From NCBI RefSeq assembly GCF_001640805.2, contig NC_066838.1:20600743-20664742 (forward strand): a DNA stretch of 64,000 nucleotides, written 5' to 3'. The position numbers were made by a program, and so were the translations under genes. The notes below the pieces were generated by a model. It was not told the DNA's origin. It searched no databases and worked only from the letters and a program-made list of their open reading frames with translations. Source of the stretch: Lates calcarifer (taxonomy: Eukaryota > Chordata > Actinopteri > Centropomidae). This document shows positions 1 to 16,214 of this stretch, one piece after another (the first letter of the stretch is position 1; every line of letters starts with the position of its first letter).

Positions 1-2025
1 TATGAAAATTGTTTGCTGGTTGTTGTTCCATTGATGTGTTATCTCACTAAATGCTCGTCTTCTGGAAGTCATAACAATAAAGGTATGAAAATTAAAGTTC
101 ATTGCAAAACATGCTGTATCTAAATCATATTAAAATGCATTACCTCATCAGTTTGCTTGTAGAGGGCTTTTGCACATGAACATTTCAAAAACAGATTTGT
201 AGAGTAGGTTTGTTTGATTAAATGTTAGATGATTCATTATGGAGCAATGAATGTACTTACCTTTTGCTATAAAGAAATCTTCTATTCTTTGCCTGGGGGT
301 TCTTTTCTTCTTACTTTTTTAAACAATTATAAATAAAAAGCACCGTGTAGCAGTGTATCAGCGTCCCGCTAAATGCATTCCCAAAGAATAATTTCAGTTA
401 GTTATGTGCAGATATGAAAAAGGACAAATCACTGTTTTGTTTTTTATAAAGAGCATATATAAGAGCAATATTTGCAGATGAGTAAGTCCTGAAAAACTGT
501 TGCCCAGTGACACCGTGTACACACTATCTGGGGGGTATGAATTAGTTCACTATTCAGTAGTATAAGTTTTTCATTTGTTTTAGTAAACCCTACAGTTCAC
601 TACTTTGTTTTGCATTTAAGCAAAATAAGACAAGAATAGCTCATACATTTTGTGAAAAAAATAACCAGTCTATATATTTCACACTGAGATTTGAATTGAA
701 AAATGACTGCAACATAAGTCAGGTTCTCTTTATTTTTTATAGAGGACAGCCATGTTTTACGCCCAGTTCTGTGATTTCATCATCACTTTTCAAGAATGAA
801 AAAGTCACATAAAAACATAGATAATATATAATATAGCATCCATGTAACAGACAATCTCTCTGAACTGCCATTTGTGAAGTCAGCATGCACAAACTGCAGT
901 CAAGGTGTGAAGAATAACAGGAAACAACAGCTTTTACTATTAGGAGTGTAAGTATAAAATAAACACTTAACATTACAGATAACAGATTTAATTTAACTTT
1001 TTTTTAACAAGGAAATGGGATTTGATGGGAAAATAGCATAATAGCATAATATGTCTCTAGTCCAGTTTTTACCAGTGATAAGTGAACGGTGGTGTTTTAA
1101 AGTTAAAATTTCAATTAAGCAGTATTTTTGCCTCATTGCCAAAGTCATATACTCTGTCGTCTGCAGCCATTTTATACATTTCTGCATGCTATATTATGAA
1201 AATGAAGACACACAAAAATAACAGCAAACATGTAAATAACATGGCATAATATTCAAACAATAAAGCTGCACTTGCCATTCATTTTTCAACATTGCATAGC
1301 TGTGGTCAGAGGGGATACACTCAGGCCAGCCTGTATGGTCAGGAACTGTATGCACAAATCTTTTGGCAACAGAAAAATCTAAACTCCACGATTATTAGTC
1401 AGGCCATACAACCATGTCTACACTAGAAGGTCTCAGGTCAGTATTCATACAAGCCTGAAGTAACAAGATGAGAGTTATTGCTGTTTATTAAGCAGTTAAC
1501 AGTTCACTCGGGGTTGGGTCTACTCTGTGAGAAGAAAATTCAACATGCTTGTTTTGAGGTAGCAAACTGAAAGGATCTGATCTCTTTTTTGAAATAAATA
1601 TAACTGGTATTTAATAACGGCATTGTGTTGAGACACTGAGCTTTATTTTACTGAAATAAATACTCAGTCATCATGCAGAACAAAGTGTGTTGTTAACAGG
1701 GGAAGTTATTTGTTTCGGGAACACTTTTTGACAGGGGAATGCTTAAACCTTTGGTAATCTTTAGTGCCCATTGCCTCTCAACATCCAGTCTACATAGTGA
1801 CTGTGCTTGTTATAGTCTTGTTGTAAGTAACCAACTGTTCACTTTAGATCATGTAAATCAATACAAATGTGTAAGAGCATAAAGTAAATGGATAAAAATC
1901 ATGGGAATGTAACCTTCTGTAACTTGTATAGGGGGATAAAAATCTGACACATGGGGATAACACTGTGAAAATCTAATTCATACTGTATGACACTTACTTC
2001 CCTTGGCACACTCTTGGCTACAGCC
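1..2025. other. 3' flank of arl6ip5, no gene seen
   Basis: AT-rich sequence downstream of the arl6ip5 stop. The part nearest the stop is probably its 3' untranslated region. The few short ORFs here show no family signature and are treated as chance. I see no tRNA-like fold and no clear repeat. Confidence 0.5.
1642..1647 (-). promoter_or_regulatory. Possible arl6ip5 polyadenylation signal
   Basis: TTTATT on the plus strand reads AATAAA on the gene strand, about 380 bases past the stop. Another lies at 1484-1489. The sequence does not decide which is used. Confidence 0.35.
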
Positions 2026-5000
2026 TTACTCCTTCAGTTTGCTTTCAATAAAATCCTGAATCTTGTTAATTTTCTCCTCCTGCTGATCCAGGAGGTCCAT
2101 GATGACGCCCATGGGGGTCTTCTTCAGCCCAACACCTTCAATCTTGTTCTCCAGTCTGTTCTTCATGTTGCGCAGTCTCAGAGAGGCATGGATCAGGATC
2201 ACTGCAGGAAAAGCAAAAGGGTGATATTATTATTTTTTCCAATGTGAAAATAAAATCATACATTTTAATGTCTAAAACATTAGAAATGATGTTCTCTGGA
2301 ATACATCTTTTGAAAATAACAAAACAAAATGTGATACTGCTGCACCCCAGACTTTAAAGCAGGTGTAAGGGTAGGCATATCTTTTATTCCCATGTCAGGC
2401 AGATACTGAATGCATGACATCAGCCAGTAAATGTAGTTCTGTCCAAATCAACAACCCATAGCAACCCGTCAACACAGGCAGCGGTGGGCAGGCCTCCTGG
2501 GAGGCGATCAAACTGCCTCGTCTATCCGCCGCAATGTTAGAGCTGCTGCATTTGTTCTAACGATCCAACCCATCAATTATCTAAACCACTCTGCTGAATT
2601 TCTGACTCTAAATGTATTTTGAGAACTGCAGCAAATCCAAAACTATAATCTACAGCACAGTATAGCTTGCCTTGTAATGCCGACTTTATTTTACTGGCTG
2701 TGTCATGAGCGAATACATGTCAGTCATATTGTACATACTGTTCAATCCCTGCACTGAGTCAGAATGAGTGTTTGGAAAAACTCGTTCACCAACAGAAAAA
2801 CCTCAGTTATGCATCCCTGTGTGACTCACCGCCCCCTAATGTCGTATAACATTAGCCAACACGTGTTTGCAATATGCCCTAGGGAACACAATTTAAAATT
2901 TAAACAATACAATTAAATCTATACATATATTTATAGTTAAAAATTAAATATTGTATCTGTCCCCACAACTGTGTTCACTACAAGTAAAATAGCCAGTGTT
3001 AACCAGAGAACTTATATAACGTGACAAAGTTAGCTGATCTTTTGCATTTCCATGTCAAAATGAATGCTGCAAAAGACACAGAGGAAAAAACTATGTTATT
3101 TCTTATAATACGTGTAATTTTATAGGAGTCATAACCTTAAATTACAAGTGGCAGTGTCATTTGTAACCTAAAGAAAACTATCTAACAGCTCTCTTTGCTC
3201 TGCATTATATCTGAACAGTGTTTCTGCTCACAGACAAGGTGAAGCACTTACTGTATGTTCTAAATTGTTTAACAGAATGCTTAAAAAGTATTACAACTTG
3301 GATGACTAACAACTATTTGAAATTAAATGAGGAGAAAACAGAAACTATAGTTATTGAGGATGAAACTAAGAAAGATTATTGCCCTCAAAACTGTTGCAAA
3401 ATAGGTTCAATCAGAAGCAATAAACTTGAGCGTCATTGCAGACCAAGACTTAAATTTAAAAGAGAACACTAACTGTTTCTCTGAGACAGTACTTTTCCAC
3501 TTAAGTTTTGGTTTTTCCACCAAAACTGTGGAACAGCATGCCCATAAACATTTGGCATGCAACCTCTATAATTCCTTGAAAATTTGAATGCTTTTTAGTC
3601 TCTTGTTCCGGCACTTATTGTATTGAAATATTCTACTTTCTACTCAGTTTCATTGTTTTTTTCCTAAATTTATTTGTGTTTTCCTTTATTGTTTGGGCTT
3701 TAAACATTTAAATCCAATCAATTCAAATGTTTTAAACATTTAAAACAAGTGATACATATAAAATATAAATGATGCTATTCAAATAAAATGTATATTCTGA
3801 TGATAATGATGATGATGATGATGATTCTTATTCTTATTATTGTTATTATTATTATGTAATTTATATAAATTATATTATTATTTAAACATAATGAAGTCAG
3901 GTTACTATCATATATGATCATATTCTGAATGTAATCAATAATAACTTATCAACGTAATCATCTTTAATAAAAGAATATGAACAGACTCTAACTTAACTAA
4001 CAGCTTGTTCATGCAGGAAGAAAGTACAGTGACTGTTTTAGATTTAAACAGGCTCAACCTGCAACTTCTGACAATCCAGCATTGTAAAATATATATTTGT
4101 ATATAATATTTGTATATAATATTTCTAGCTTTAAATGTAAGGAGACTTACACAGCAATGGGAAGGTGATTCCAAAGATGAATACCATGACACCACCACAC
4201 AGCGACAGGAGAAAGTAGCTGGTGACCATAACCCCAATGACAAACAGGGTGGGGTTCTTCCTTTTGAAGTTCTTGATGGTGGCCTTGTTCTCTCCTGCCC
4301 ACACTGAACCCACGAAGACCAGAGTCACCACAGTTCCTCCCAGAAACATGCCAAATGGGTTCAGGAACCTGAATATGATAACATTAAAAGATGACACACC
4401 GTACATGAACTTCATATGATGTCTGCTTTTTTTCAACAGCACAACCTGCTGGTGGTAACAACAATAGCTAACATCCTGGCCAGTTTGGTGTAAACCAGAA
4501 GAGGACAGATCCCTGCAGTAAGGCCTGTACTCATCATTTCCACTACATCATCCTCTATCCAAAGAAGGCTATCAAATTATATCTTTTATGCAAAGTCACA
4601 GCCAGCTAACAGCAGTGATATATAACCATGCTGTTGGTCCAGATCTAACGAAGCACCACTGATCCTCTAAAATACTCAACATCTAAATATATGACATTAA
4701 TTTAAAAATCAAAGACGATCTATGGTTGATTGTTTCTTTTGAGAAATGAGAAGCAGTTGGACACATTTAAGCTAGGTGCAGTGTTTTTACCTTATATACT
4801 ACTACTGCTACTGAATGCGGAAATATTAAGAAAGAAAGGGTTTATACGTTAAGCAACATAAATATCTAAAACGAAGTGACTATAAAAGAGTTACAGTATT
4901 TTAAACGTGGCACAACAATGCCAACTGTTACAGAAATAGCCTATGTGGTCATGATGGGTGTGGGTAGAAGGTATGCAGGCTAATTAAACACAGGGCCAGA

Positions 5001-5222
5001 GATGCTAGCCAGCCTGCGTTAGCATACTGCCAGTACTTACCCCACAATGATGAAAACCACCACAGCCACGGCGAAATAATTCGTCTGGTAGTACAGTAAA
5101 TTACTGATCACTCTGTTGTTCCACTTCGTTAAATCTCCGAATTCTGGTTTGGCAAAACGGTCGGTTCCGGGGAAGAAATCATCCCACGGTCTGAGAGGTG
5201 CAAGCTCCATCTTGGCTGCCAT
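2026..5222 (-). CDS. arl6ip5: ADP-ribosylation factor-like 6 interacting protein 5 (PRA1 family protein 3)
   Basis: Complete three-exon gene. Coding exons are 5222-5041, 4368-4151 and 2201-2026; all have GT-AG borders and the phases join without a break to give 191 residues (human about 188). The first exon carries the family signature [15 protein letters not shown] and the segment [16 protein letters not shown]. Exon 2 encodes the PRA1 domain, with hydrophobic pairs around residues 45-80 and 105-135 and the run [15 protein letters not shown]. Exon 3 encodes a charged cytosolic tail with [13 protein letters not shown] and a stop after KLKE. In mammals the protein is an ER membrane protein that binds ARL6 and restrains the glutamate transporter EAAC1; its role in this species is inferred from that. 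The first ATG gives [10 protein letters not shown]; the second, four codons in, gives MELAPL and could be the true start. A possible polyadenylation signal (AATAAA on this strand) lies at 1642-1647. Confidence 0.95.
3218..3720 (+). mobile_element. Decayed LINE 3' fragment (L2/Rex-like reverse transcriptase tail)
   Basis: Lies in arl6ip5 intron 2, opposite strand to the gene. One frame reads [18 protein letters not shown], the hallmark of the C-terminal part of the L2/CR1/Rex-type LINE reverse transcriptase. Another frame then picks up the next block ([15 protein letters not shown]), and a third segment reads [10 protein letters not shown] near 3528, as in the extreme C-terminus of these proteins. 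The three pieces are in different frames, so the copy is dead. The fragment has only the last part of the ORF, which fits ordinary 5' truncation. Confidence 0.75.
3799..3856. repeat. Trinucleotide microsatellite (GAT)n followed by (TTA)n
   Basis: An imperfect GAT run (3799-3825) passes into a TTA/TTC-rich run, within arl6ip5 intron 2 and just beyond the LINE fragment. Confidence 0.85.
4369..5040 (-). other. arl6ip5 intron 1, no embedded feature seen
   Basis: Intron between coding exons 1 and 2. The donor is GTAAGT (5040 downward) and the acceptor is TATTCAG ending at 4369. I found no repeat or second gene inside it. Confidence 0.8.
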
Positions 5223-6017
5223 GTCTTCAACGTGTAGTTAAGAGACGGGACACAAACACAAACATACCCACACGGGCTGCGTAATATTTTGACAGATCAG
5301 CTGATCACCGTCTGAGCTTCGAGAACAGGAGTCAAACCAGAAGCACAACGCTAGCTCAAGATCTCGCGAGAGTCATATTCTCGAGGAAGTGCTTGGAATT
5401 TTATACTTGCGTTCTAGAATGCGCAGCAGCACCGCTGCATTTTAAAGCTAGAACAGCATGTGAAAGGAACAAAATATAAACCAGTGTTAATGTAAAGAAT
5501 AAAATAAATCATAAGGCCGTTGTTGATTTAGACAAATTCAAGGAACACATTACAAATGTCAGATATGTTTTAAAAATGGTTAATAAAACATTCAAACTTT
5601 AATGTAAAGTTGGAGTTCCTCCAAGAAGACAGAGAGAGCTGAATCAGAACTTATATCTATTTGTATTTTGCTAGTAATATAATTGCAAGTTAAAACTGTT
5701 AAGAAATCCTAAATGTGCACTAGGATGTTACAGGGAGAAATCATTGATAGCATCAGTAACAATGGCTCCATCCTATGTGTCAAAATATTGCCAAATTGTT
5801 CCAGGATGAGAACAAACCGGCCACATTTATATGTGGCAAATGTTGCAGACTGTGCTATACAAAGAAGAATCCGCATCAATATCTTTAGTTTTATCTGTTA
5901 ATTCATGTGAAAGCAGCAGTAAAACACCTATATGGGCGCTTCAAACTGCTGTATGCAGCGCAGCTTTGACACTCGTGAACACAGCCGTCAGAATCGAGGA
6001 CATGGGACCGTGAAAGT
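5223..6017. promoter_or_regulatory. Divergent promoter region of arl6ip5 and uba3
   Basis: About 0.8 kb separates the start codons of two genes transcribed away from each other. The part near arl6ip5 (5230-5450) is visibly richer in CpG than its surroundings and holds a TCTCGCGAGA element; the rest is AT-rich. No TATA box is evident, as is usual for housekeeping CpG promoters. The head-to-head pairing is also found in mammals as I recall it. Whether one promoter fires both ways here or two separate promoters exist cannot be told from sequence. Confidence 0.65.
5362..5371. promoter_or_regulatory. TCTCGCGAGA palindromic CGCG promoter element
   Basis: A perfect ten-base palindrome about 140 bases upstream of the arl6ip5 start codon. 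This motif is known in vertebrate CpG-island promoters as the BANP binding site (also linked to Kaiso/ZBTB33). Use in this gene pair is inferred. Confidence 0.6.
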
Positions 6018-9000
6018 ATGGCGGATGCCGAGGAGCCGTAAGTCTCAATGGACGGAAAATACAATTTTACCATACTTAAATCCACGCAGTTCTTCATCAA
6101 CACGACCTGCTTGAACCCTATTTTCCTTTCTTCTTCCAGGGAGAAGAAAAGAAGGCGAATAGAGGACCTGACTGAGAAGTTAGTGACGAATGCTAAATAA
6201 AGGTCTGACTGGCAGCAGGTTTGCGTTGCACAGTGAGCAGCGACTGCTGGGCCAGGAGACATGTAAATAAACATTTTAGCCAGGGACAGCCTAAATAAAC
6301 CAGTTAGCTGTCTGTATGATTCATCCATGAACGCAGTGGATCCATTCACACTGTCAAACATAATGCAGAGACCCTGCAATGCACCACTCCTGTATCCTCC
6401 TTGCATGACAAACTTGGGATGACCAGTACATTATAGCAGTGCTCTAATTCCGTACTGCATATTAATCCTCAGCATGGATTGAGTTAGTGTTACAACTGAA
6501 AATGGGACCATCGAGAATGACTGGAGCTACTAACAAGAGAGATAATGTGTAAAAACAATAGTGGTGAGACAGCTCCGGAAACAAAGTGCAGTTGTTACTG
6601 CATTTGTCAGCACAAAACAGCAAAATACACTGCTTTCTTGTATTCTTGTATGCTATAAAGATCAGAATAATGTACCAACTGTTTACAATTGTAGTATATA
6701 GTATGGAATTGGGACAGTGCATATGCTTGGTATACTTCCATCAGTTAGTCACATTTCTTAGTGGTTAACAGCTTTTTTGTTTCACGTGACCCCTGAATAC
6801 AAACTGTACTGTGTGTCTACTGAGTGCATGTGTATGTATTGTGAGTTATTGAACTGAAGACTGAATTTCCCCCTCAAACTGTTTACCTTGAATATTTTTT
6901 ATAGACCACAAAAGAAAATAAATACATGATATAGGGATAAGTAGGGAGAAATGTATTCATTAAGTTATAGTACAAGTTCAGTGTATCCTGGTGTGTTGTG
7001 TGCTTAGAATGGCTGTAGATGGTGGACACAGGGACAGCGGTTGCGACTGGGATGGCCGATGGAATCATGTGAGGAAGTTTTTGGAGAGACCTGGCCCATT
7101 CACCCATCCTGACTTTGAGCCAAGCACTGAGGTGACACGAGAATACCTTCATGAAACAGAGTGTACACAGTTCATATATCACATGGTAGCTTTGAGTTCA
7201 CCCAGCTATAGGGATATTTCTCTCAATGCAGTTCTTTAAACATTTTGATGCTTCTTTCATGTCAGTCTCTTCAGTTTTTGTTGGAGACATGCAAGATTCT
7301 GGTCATTGGTGCAGGAGGACTTGGATGTGAACTACTCAAAAATCTGGTAGGAAATAGCTTGAAATCAAGTTACATTAATGTACCGAGAAAATACACTGGT
7401 TTTGATAAGTTCTTCCATTGTCTTCTTGTGCTTTAGGCCCTTTCTGGGTTTCGCCTTATTCATGTGGTTGACATGGACACTATCGATGTGTCCAACCTCA
7501 ACAGGCAGTTTCTTTTCAGGTAGGTTTCACCTCTGTTCTTCCCTCTCCTTATAGTTTAATAGTAATTTAATATTAGACAAAAATGTAATTGCTAAATTGT
7601 TATGGTATTAAGTAATTCCCTCAGATTTGTACTTAAATATACTTTGTTGCCTTCCATCACTACATGAGTTTGCCTGTTGGTGACTGTGGCACTGTAACAT
7701 CTCATGTCTCATGTCCTGTGTCCATTTAGGCCCAAAGATGTTGGACGACCAAAGGCAGAAGTGGCTGCTGACTTTATCAACAGTCGTATACCTGGATGTA
7801 AAGTTGTCCCGTATCCTTTGCAGCAACAGTTTTCACAGCTGAAAAGCAGCACAGGTTTAGCTAACACTGTATGAAATATCTTGATCATGATATTTATTCC
7901 TTATTAATAACATGCAGTCACTTTAAAAAGATCCAAGACTTTGATGAGTCTTTCTACAGGCGTAAGTGTGTTATTATTACAAGATCTATTCATTAGCAAA
8001 GTTTGCCACCTCAGATGTTTAAAACACTCATCTTGTATTTGCAGAGTTCCACATCATTGTCTGTGGACTGGACTCCATCATTGCCAGACGCTGGATGAAT
8101 GGGATGTTGGTAGGACACAGAAATTTAATGTAGTGTTGGCTTTACCTTATATACCTTGGCATATGCATATACTGTATAAGCAGAATCTATGGTGAGTTAT
8201 GAGTGTTCTTGCCTTCTCTAGATATCCCTCCTGAGCTATGAAGATGGAGTCCTGGATCCCAGCTCCATCATCCCCCTCATTGACGGAGGAACAGAGGGTT
8301 TTAAAGGAAACGCTCGTGTCATTCTCCCCGGCATGACTGCATGCATCGACTGCACGCTGGAGCTGTACCCACCACAGGTCATTTATCAGCTTCTATTTAT
8401 CTTCTACATCCTTTTTAAATAGTCATGTAGTCATTAAGACAGAAAACCTAAGAAGTTTTACAAAAGATTTCACATTTACTGCTCAGCTTGTGTTTTGGGT
8501 GAGAGAGAGCATCTGTGGTGCACAGAAGGCGATGTTTCACATTTCCATCTGCAGCAACAGCTGTTTGTGTTTGGAGAAAAAATAAAAGACTTAGGTCATA
8601 AGCAGAAATTGACTAAATAGGCAAAGAAAAGAGCACCACCTACAGAAAAACATGTCACATGCAGGTGTTTTCTTGGAAGTCAAGTTCTTCTAGTGCTACT
8701 TAAAATGCTTTTATGCTTGACCTTTTTTCTTTTTCTTTTTTCCAACAATACACAGATTAATTTCCCCATGTGCACCATTGCATCAATGCCAAGACTACCA
8801 GAACATTGTATTGAATATGCCAGAATCTTACAGTGGCCAAAAGAAAAGCCATTTGGAGGTATGCTAAGATATTTACCACTTTTTTCTACCCTACCACATC
8901 TAATCAAGTCCTGCAGCCTTAGACATGTGTACATTATTACAATAAAGGCCAGAAACCTGGGTCTTTTCCTCCTCTAGATACCAGCTTAGATGGGGACAAT

Positions 9001-10835
9001 CCAGAGCACATCCAGTGGGTGTTTGACAGAGCCCAGGAGAGAGCTGCCGAGTTCAACATCACAGGAGTGACATACAGACTCACTCAAGGTGAACCTGCGA
9101 ATGAAAAGATAATAATTTATTCATCGCTAATGTGGTACATCAGTTTTTTTTGATGGACCTGATAAAATTCTCGCCATAATTAACAGCTGTTTCGTTCACA
9201 AGTATCTATAACTGTAATGAAATTAAACCAGCAACTCTGTTGTATCACAGGAGTCGTGAAGAGGATCATTCCTGCTGTGGCATCAACTAATGCTGTTATT
9301 GCTGGTATGAAACTCCAAAGTTTTTTAGGCAGTAGCTCTTGCTGTTAAGAGATGTTTGACATTTCATCATCAAAAAATAGACCCTTAGCTACATCGCCGC
9401 ATATTGTTAGCCTGTCAAGCTAACTGTTCTTGCATAGCACATTAACAGCTTACAGTGACAATGGTGGCAGAATTTGTTGTAATTTTTAACAGTGGGTCTT
9501 TGATTTTACACAGGAGTAAACAAAAGCTGGCTTCTAATTTCAAGCCAAAGACTGTTTATTTTGTCAGTTAAAATGCCAGTAACAAATTTTCACCTTAGTA
9601 ACATTAATACTCATTTTATTATGGTTGAAAACTTAGTCTCCAGTGGAAATTTTAATGTTTCCACCTGACGTGTTCCCACCAAATGACTTAGAAAAAAGGG
9701 GAATTAGCAGCAGCGCTGTTGTAATGTGTGGTAAAGGTAGACTATTGCAGATAAAAATGTAATTAAAATGTTCTGTAATAACCCTGCTTGGGTGCCTGTA
9801 ATGTTTACTGTTCAAATAATGTTTCATTTCCACAAGAAGAAAGGCTTTTAGAATGAGGTCTAACAAATGTGTTTGGCGAACGTAGAGAGCAGGAGCAGTT
9901 GGGTGTACACTCCATTATGACTTATACTATTCAGGTTAACTTGCCTTTGCTTTTGTCCTCCACAGCTGCTTGTGCCACTGAAGTTTTTAAAATTGCTACA
10001 AGGTTGGTAACCTCAATCTCTCATCCCAATTATCTATTGATTTTTCAAATGGAGATTACGTACATTTACTAACATAAGATTTTATCTTTCAGTGCATATA
10101 TTCCTTTAAATAATTACTTGGTCTTTAATGATGTGGATGGACTGTACACCTACACTTTTGAGGCTGAGAGAAAGGTTTGTTTGTTACACCCTAATTGGAA
10201 TCGTGTAGGGCAGAGTAATGTACATTTCTCTGTACAGAGAATAACCTGTTTGCTCTGCTTCCTCTGATTTGCAGGAAAATTGCTCAGCATGCAGCCAGGT
10301 GCCTCAAGATCTCCAGTTCCCTCCCTCTGCCAAGTTACAAGAGGTTTTAGAGTACCTGACAGAGAATGCCTCTCTGTGAGTATTCAGGAAAACATCTTCT
10401 AATGCTACTTCAACAGAAATAACAAATGATCAGGTTAAGATTGTGTATACATGTTTTCCAGGCAAATGAAATCCCCAGCTATCACCACAACTCTGGAAGG
10501 GAAGAATAAGACGCTGTATTTGCAGGTAATATATTTAATCTTTTAGAGTCCTGTGTGGTGTTTGGTCAACTCCCAACTATGATTAAACCACGATTATAAT
10601 TTTATTCCAGTCTGTTAAATCCATAGAGGAGAGAACCAGGCCAAACCTCTGCAAGACTTTGAAAGGTAATGAGAAGCACTACTTCAGTCATTCCCAGTCT
10701 TTTTGGTGTGACCTGTGACACATTTTGTTTTTGTCTTCTGGTGCAGAGCTGGGCTTGTCGGATGGACAGGAACTGGCTGTGGCAGATGTCACCACGCCCC
10801 AGACGGTTCTCTTCAAGCTCAATTTCACTGCCTGA
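6018..10835 (+). CDS. uba3: NEDD8-activating enzyme E1 catalytic subunit (UBA3)
   Basis: Complete gene. Eighteen coding exons: 6018-6037, 6140-6178, 7008-7131, 7266-7346, 7437-7519, 7730-7810, 7918-7961, 8045-8109, 8222-8377, 8756-8858, 8978-9088, 9251-9304, 9966-10002, 10093-10174, 10275-10375, 10462-10525, 10611-10665, 10747-10835. All junctions are GT-AG and in phase, giving 462 residues (human 463). With NAE1/APPBP1 it forms the E1 that adenylates NEDD8, holds it as a thioester and passes it to UBE2M or UBE2F to activate cullin ligases. The nucleotide-binding GAGGLG lies at residues 76-81, followed by [14 protein letters not shown] (101-114 region). The catalytic cysteine is C237 in [12 protein letters not shown]. 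Zinc-binding pairs are C220/C223 (ACIDC) and C363/C366 (NCSAC). The C-terminal ubiquitin-fold domain that docks the E2 is intact. The start AGTATGGCGG encodes MADAEEPEKKRRR, as in other vertebrates. Confidence 0.97.
6179..7007 (+). other. uba3 intron 2, no embedded feature seen
   Basis: The longest early intron. The donor GTTAGT is slightly off consensus; the acceptor is TGCTTAG. The antisense ORFs crossing it have no recognisable family. Confidence 0.7.
9305..9965 (+). other. uba3 intron 12, no embedded feature seen
   Basis: Intron between the exon ending in NAVIA and the exon starting [14 protein letters not shown]-rich, with nothing recognisable on either strand. Confidence 0.7.
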
Positions 10836-11129
10836 ACCTCCATTACAACACACAGCACTGATATCAGATTGACTGCAGCTGAATGCAAACTAGGTGTTAC
10901 ATCTCAAGGTTGCTGTGATGTTGCAGTAGCAGATTTTATATGATGATGTAAATGAATACGGTCTCACTTGTGGAATAGGATTGGTTGTTGTATGAACATG
11001 AAATCAGTTAACAACATTGTTTTTTTTGTATTGGTTATGTTGTTTACTTTGTGTATTTGTCCTGTGTTGGCTTATATTGTCGCTATTTACCTGTAAGTCA
11101 AATGAGAATAATGATGTGCACTATGTTCT

Positions 11130-11135
11130 AATAAA
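11130..11135 (+). promoter_or_regulatory. uba3 polyadenylation signal (AATAAA)
   Basis: Canonical AATAAA about 295 bases after the uba3 stop, followed within 50 bases by T-rich sequence (11176-11200), a good downstream element. Confidence 0.65.
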
Positions 11136-11930
11136 ATTTTCTTATCATGGTCGTAGACAAAACCTATCTCACCAGATTTTTCTTTTCTTTTCTTTTTTGT
11201 TCACGTACAAGCAACAGGCTGGACTAGTTGTTTATCTCGAAGGACTTTAACTGGATTACACCCAAAACACATAAAATCTCGGGAGGAAGTCTGTTACTAA
11301 GATTACAGCAACAAATGGGCATTGTATTTATTGAAATAATAAATGAAAACCGTAGTCCCAGCATTTTAAAGAAATAGCAGGAAATTTGTGAGCTTTAACT
11401 GGTAGATCCATGGTTCGCCCCACCCCCTCCAGCACTTATGATAAGTTAAAATCATGAGCTGTTGGCTATTTCCCCAAATTGTTCCTCAAAATGTATCACT
11501 CAGCGATTATGTGTTTAAATATTTTTGGATTTACATTGTAAATTTCTGTTGAGGCTTTATTAATTGTACATCTGTGACATTTTGGTTTAATACGCTTAAT
11601 TGAAAATCTAATAAATAATGTACACTAATGAAAATAAAACTACAAATCTAAATCCTATATCTCCCATTTACTATGTTTTTATTATGTTTTAAAATCAATA
11701 AAACATTTCGTGACAAACTAAACCAGGGGACTTTGGCCATTCTCAGATGCAGTTTCTATCCTCTCTGTCCACTGTGTGACAGGATGTAAATACTCACTTT
11801 AAGCTTCTTAGCGCGCTAATGAAAGTGGCCGCACATTGTCCGGAAGACAGATGGTTTCTGTCTTGATTAAGTTTTAATTTTCCCGACAGGAAAAGCTGAC
11901 AGGCTTTTACTTCTCGGAGTGTTTGCCGCT
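11136..11930. other. Spacer between uba3 and tafa4
   Basis: AT-rich DNA with several further AATAAA words (for example near 11610-11700). No gene, and no clear repeat. In mammals EOGT and TMF1 lie in this interval; no trace of either is seen here. Confidence 0.55.
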
Positions 11931-12285
11931 GTGTTCGCAGACCGACACATCTCTAAGCATCACATACTGCCTGAGAAGTACAGTAACGCCAGGAAAAGGA
12001 GCCGAGGTGTAAATCTGCAGGTTGTCATCAGTGTGCAGACGAGGAGACTGTCATCTCTACCAGCCGAGGCGTCATTTAGCGCCTGACGGGCGGTCTCGCG
12101 ATTATTTTTTTTTCCCTCCTCTGAATTGAGGAAGAAAACTTCAAACTGGAGAATCACACTTGTGACAAACTTTCGCATCTTTACTGAGACGGTCGTCAGA
12201 TGGTGGATGATGTTAGCTCAAAATACTGAAGGAGGCTTCAGCAGCGGCTTAGGGCCTATCCTGTTTCTCAATAACCCGAGCAGAG
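11931..12285 (+). other. Probable 5' non-coding exon and promoter of tafa4
   Basis: Sequence richer in G+C and CpG than its surroundings, ending in GCAGAG before a good donor GTAAGAG at 12286. The next acceptor (TTGTGCAG, ending 12855) leads straight into the tafa4 start codon, so this is the natural upstream exon. Its 5' end is not determined. It contains a ten-codon upstream ORF (12200-12229, starting ATGGTGGATG and ending TGA) that could dampen translation. Confidence 0.45.
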
Positions 12286-12860
12286 GTAAGAGGTTGAATA
12301 TTTAAAATGTTCCTTTAAGTCACAGGGAAAGGTATGATTCCAACACTTGCTTCTACAGGAAAAGAATGATTGATAATGAAAATAACTGTTAGCTGCAGCC
12401 ATAAACTTTTATTGGTGAATAAAAACGCCTCAAGCAAACTGGTGAATTTCGTTTTTTGCTGTAATTTGACATAAAAGTCCACGTCCCAATTTTTCTGTGA
12501 CTCATGCGGAACATACAACTTGTATTGGAGGGAGAGTTTGGCTTTGAATCCAGGGATGTTTACAGCTCAGGGGATAATATGACTCACTGCAAGGACCCAC
12601 TCTCATCTGCCCCCAAAGTTGCCTCTGATCGGTCTTTTATTGGAATTTCTTTGATTTGCTTTGGCTTAGCTCGGGTGATGTGGGAGTCATAATTGAGCAA
12701 ATAGATGCAGTGATCTTATGAGCCTCATATCAGGAGTCAGGAGATATCAGGAGCGTTTAATAATGCATATTATTTTACTTTAAGGTCACATGCTTTAGGG
12801 AAAACTATTGACCTAATTCTGCTCAAGTGTGTGTAAAGCTCTATTTCTTGTGCAGGCAAT

Positions 12861-16214
<3,354 letters not shown>

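Noticed and set aside
5903..6406. 167-codon ORF on the minus strand over uba3 exons 1-2
   Set aside because: It lies antisense to two well-supported uba3 exons and an intron, and its translation shows no recognisable domain.
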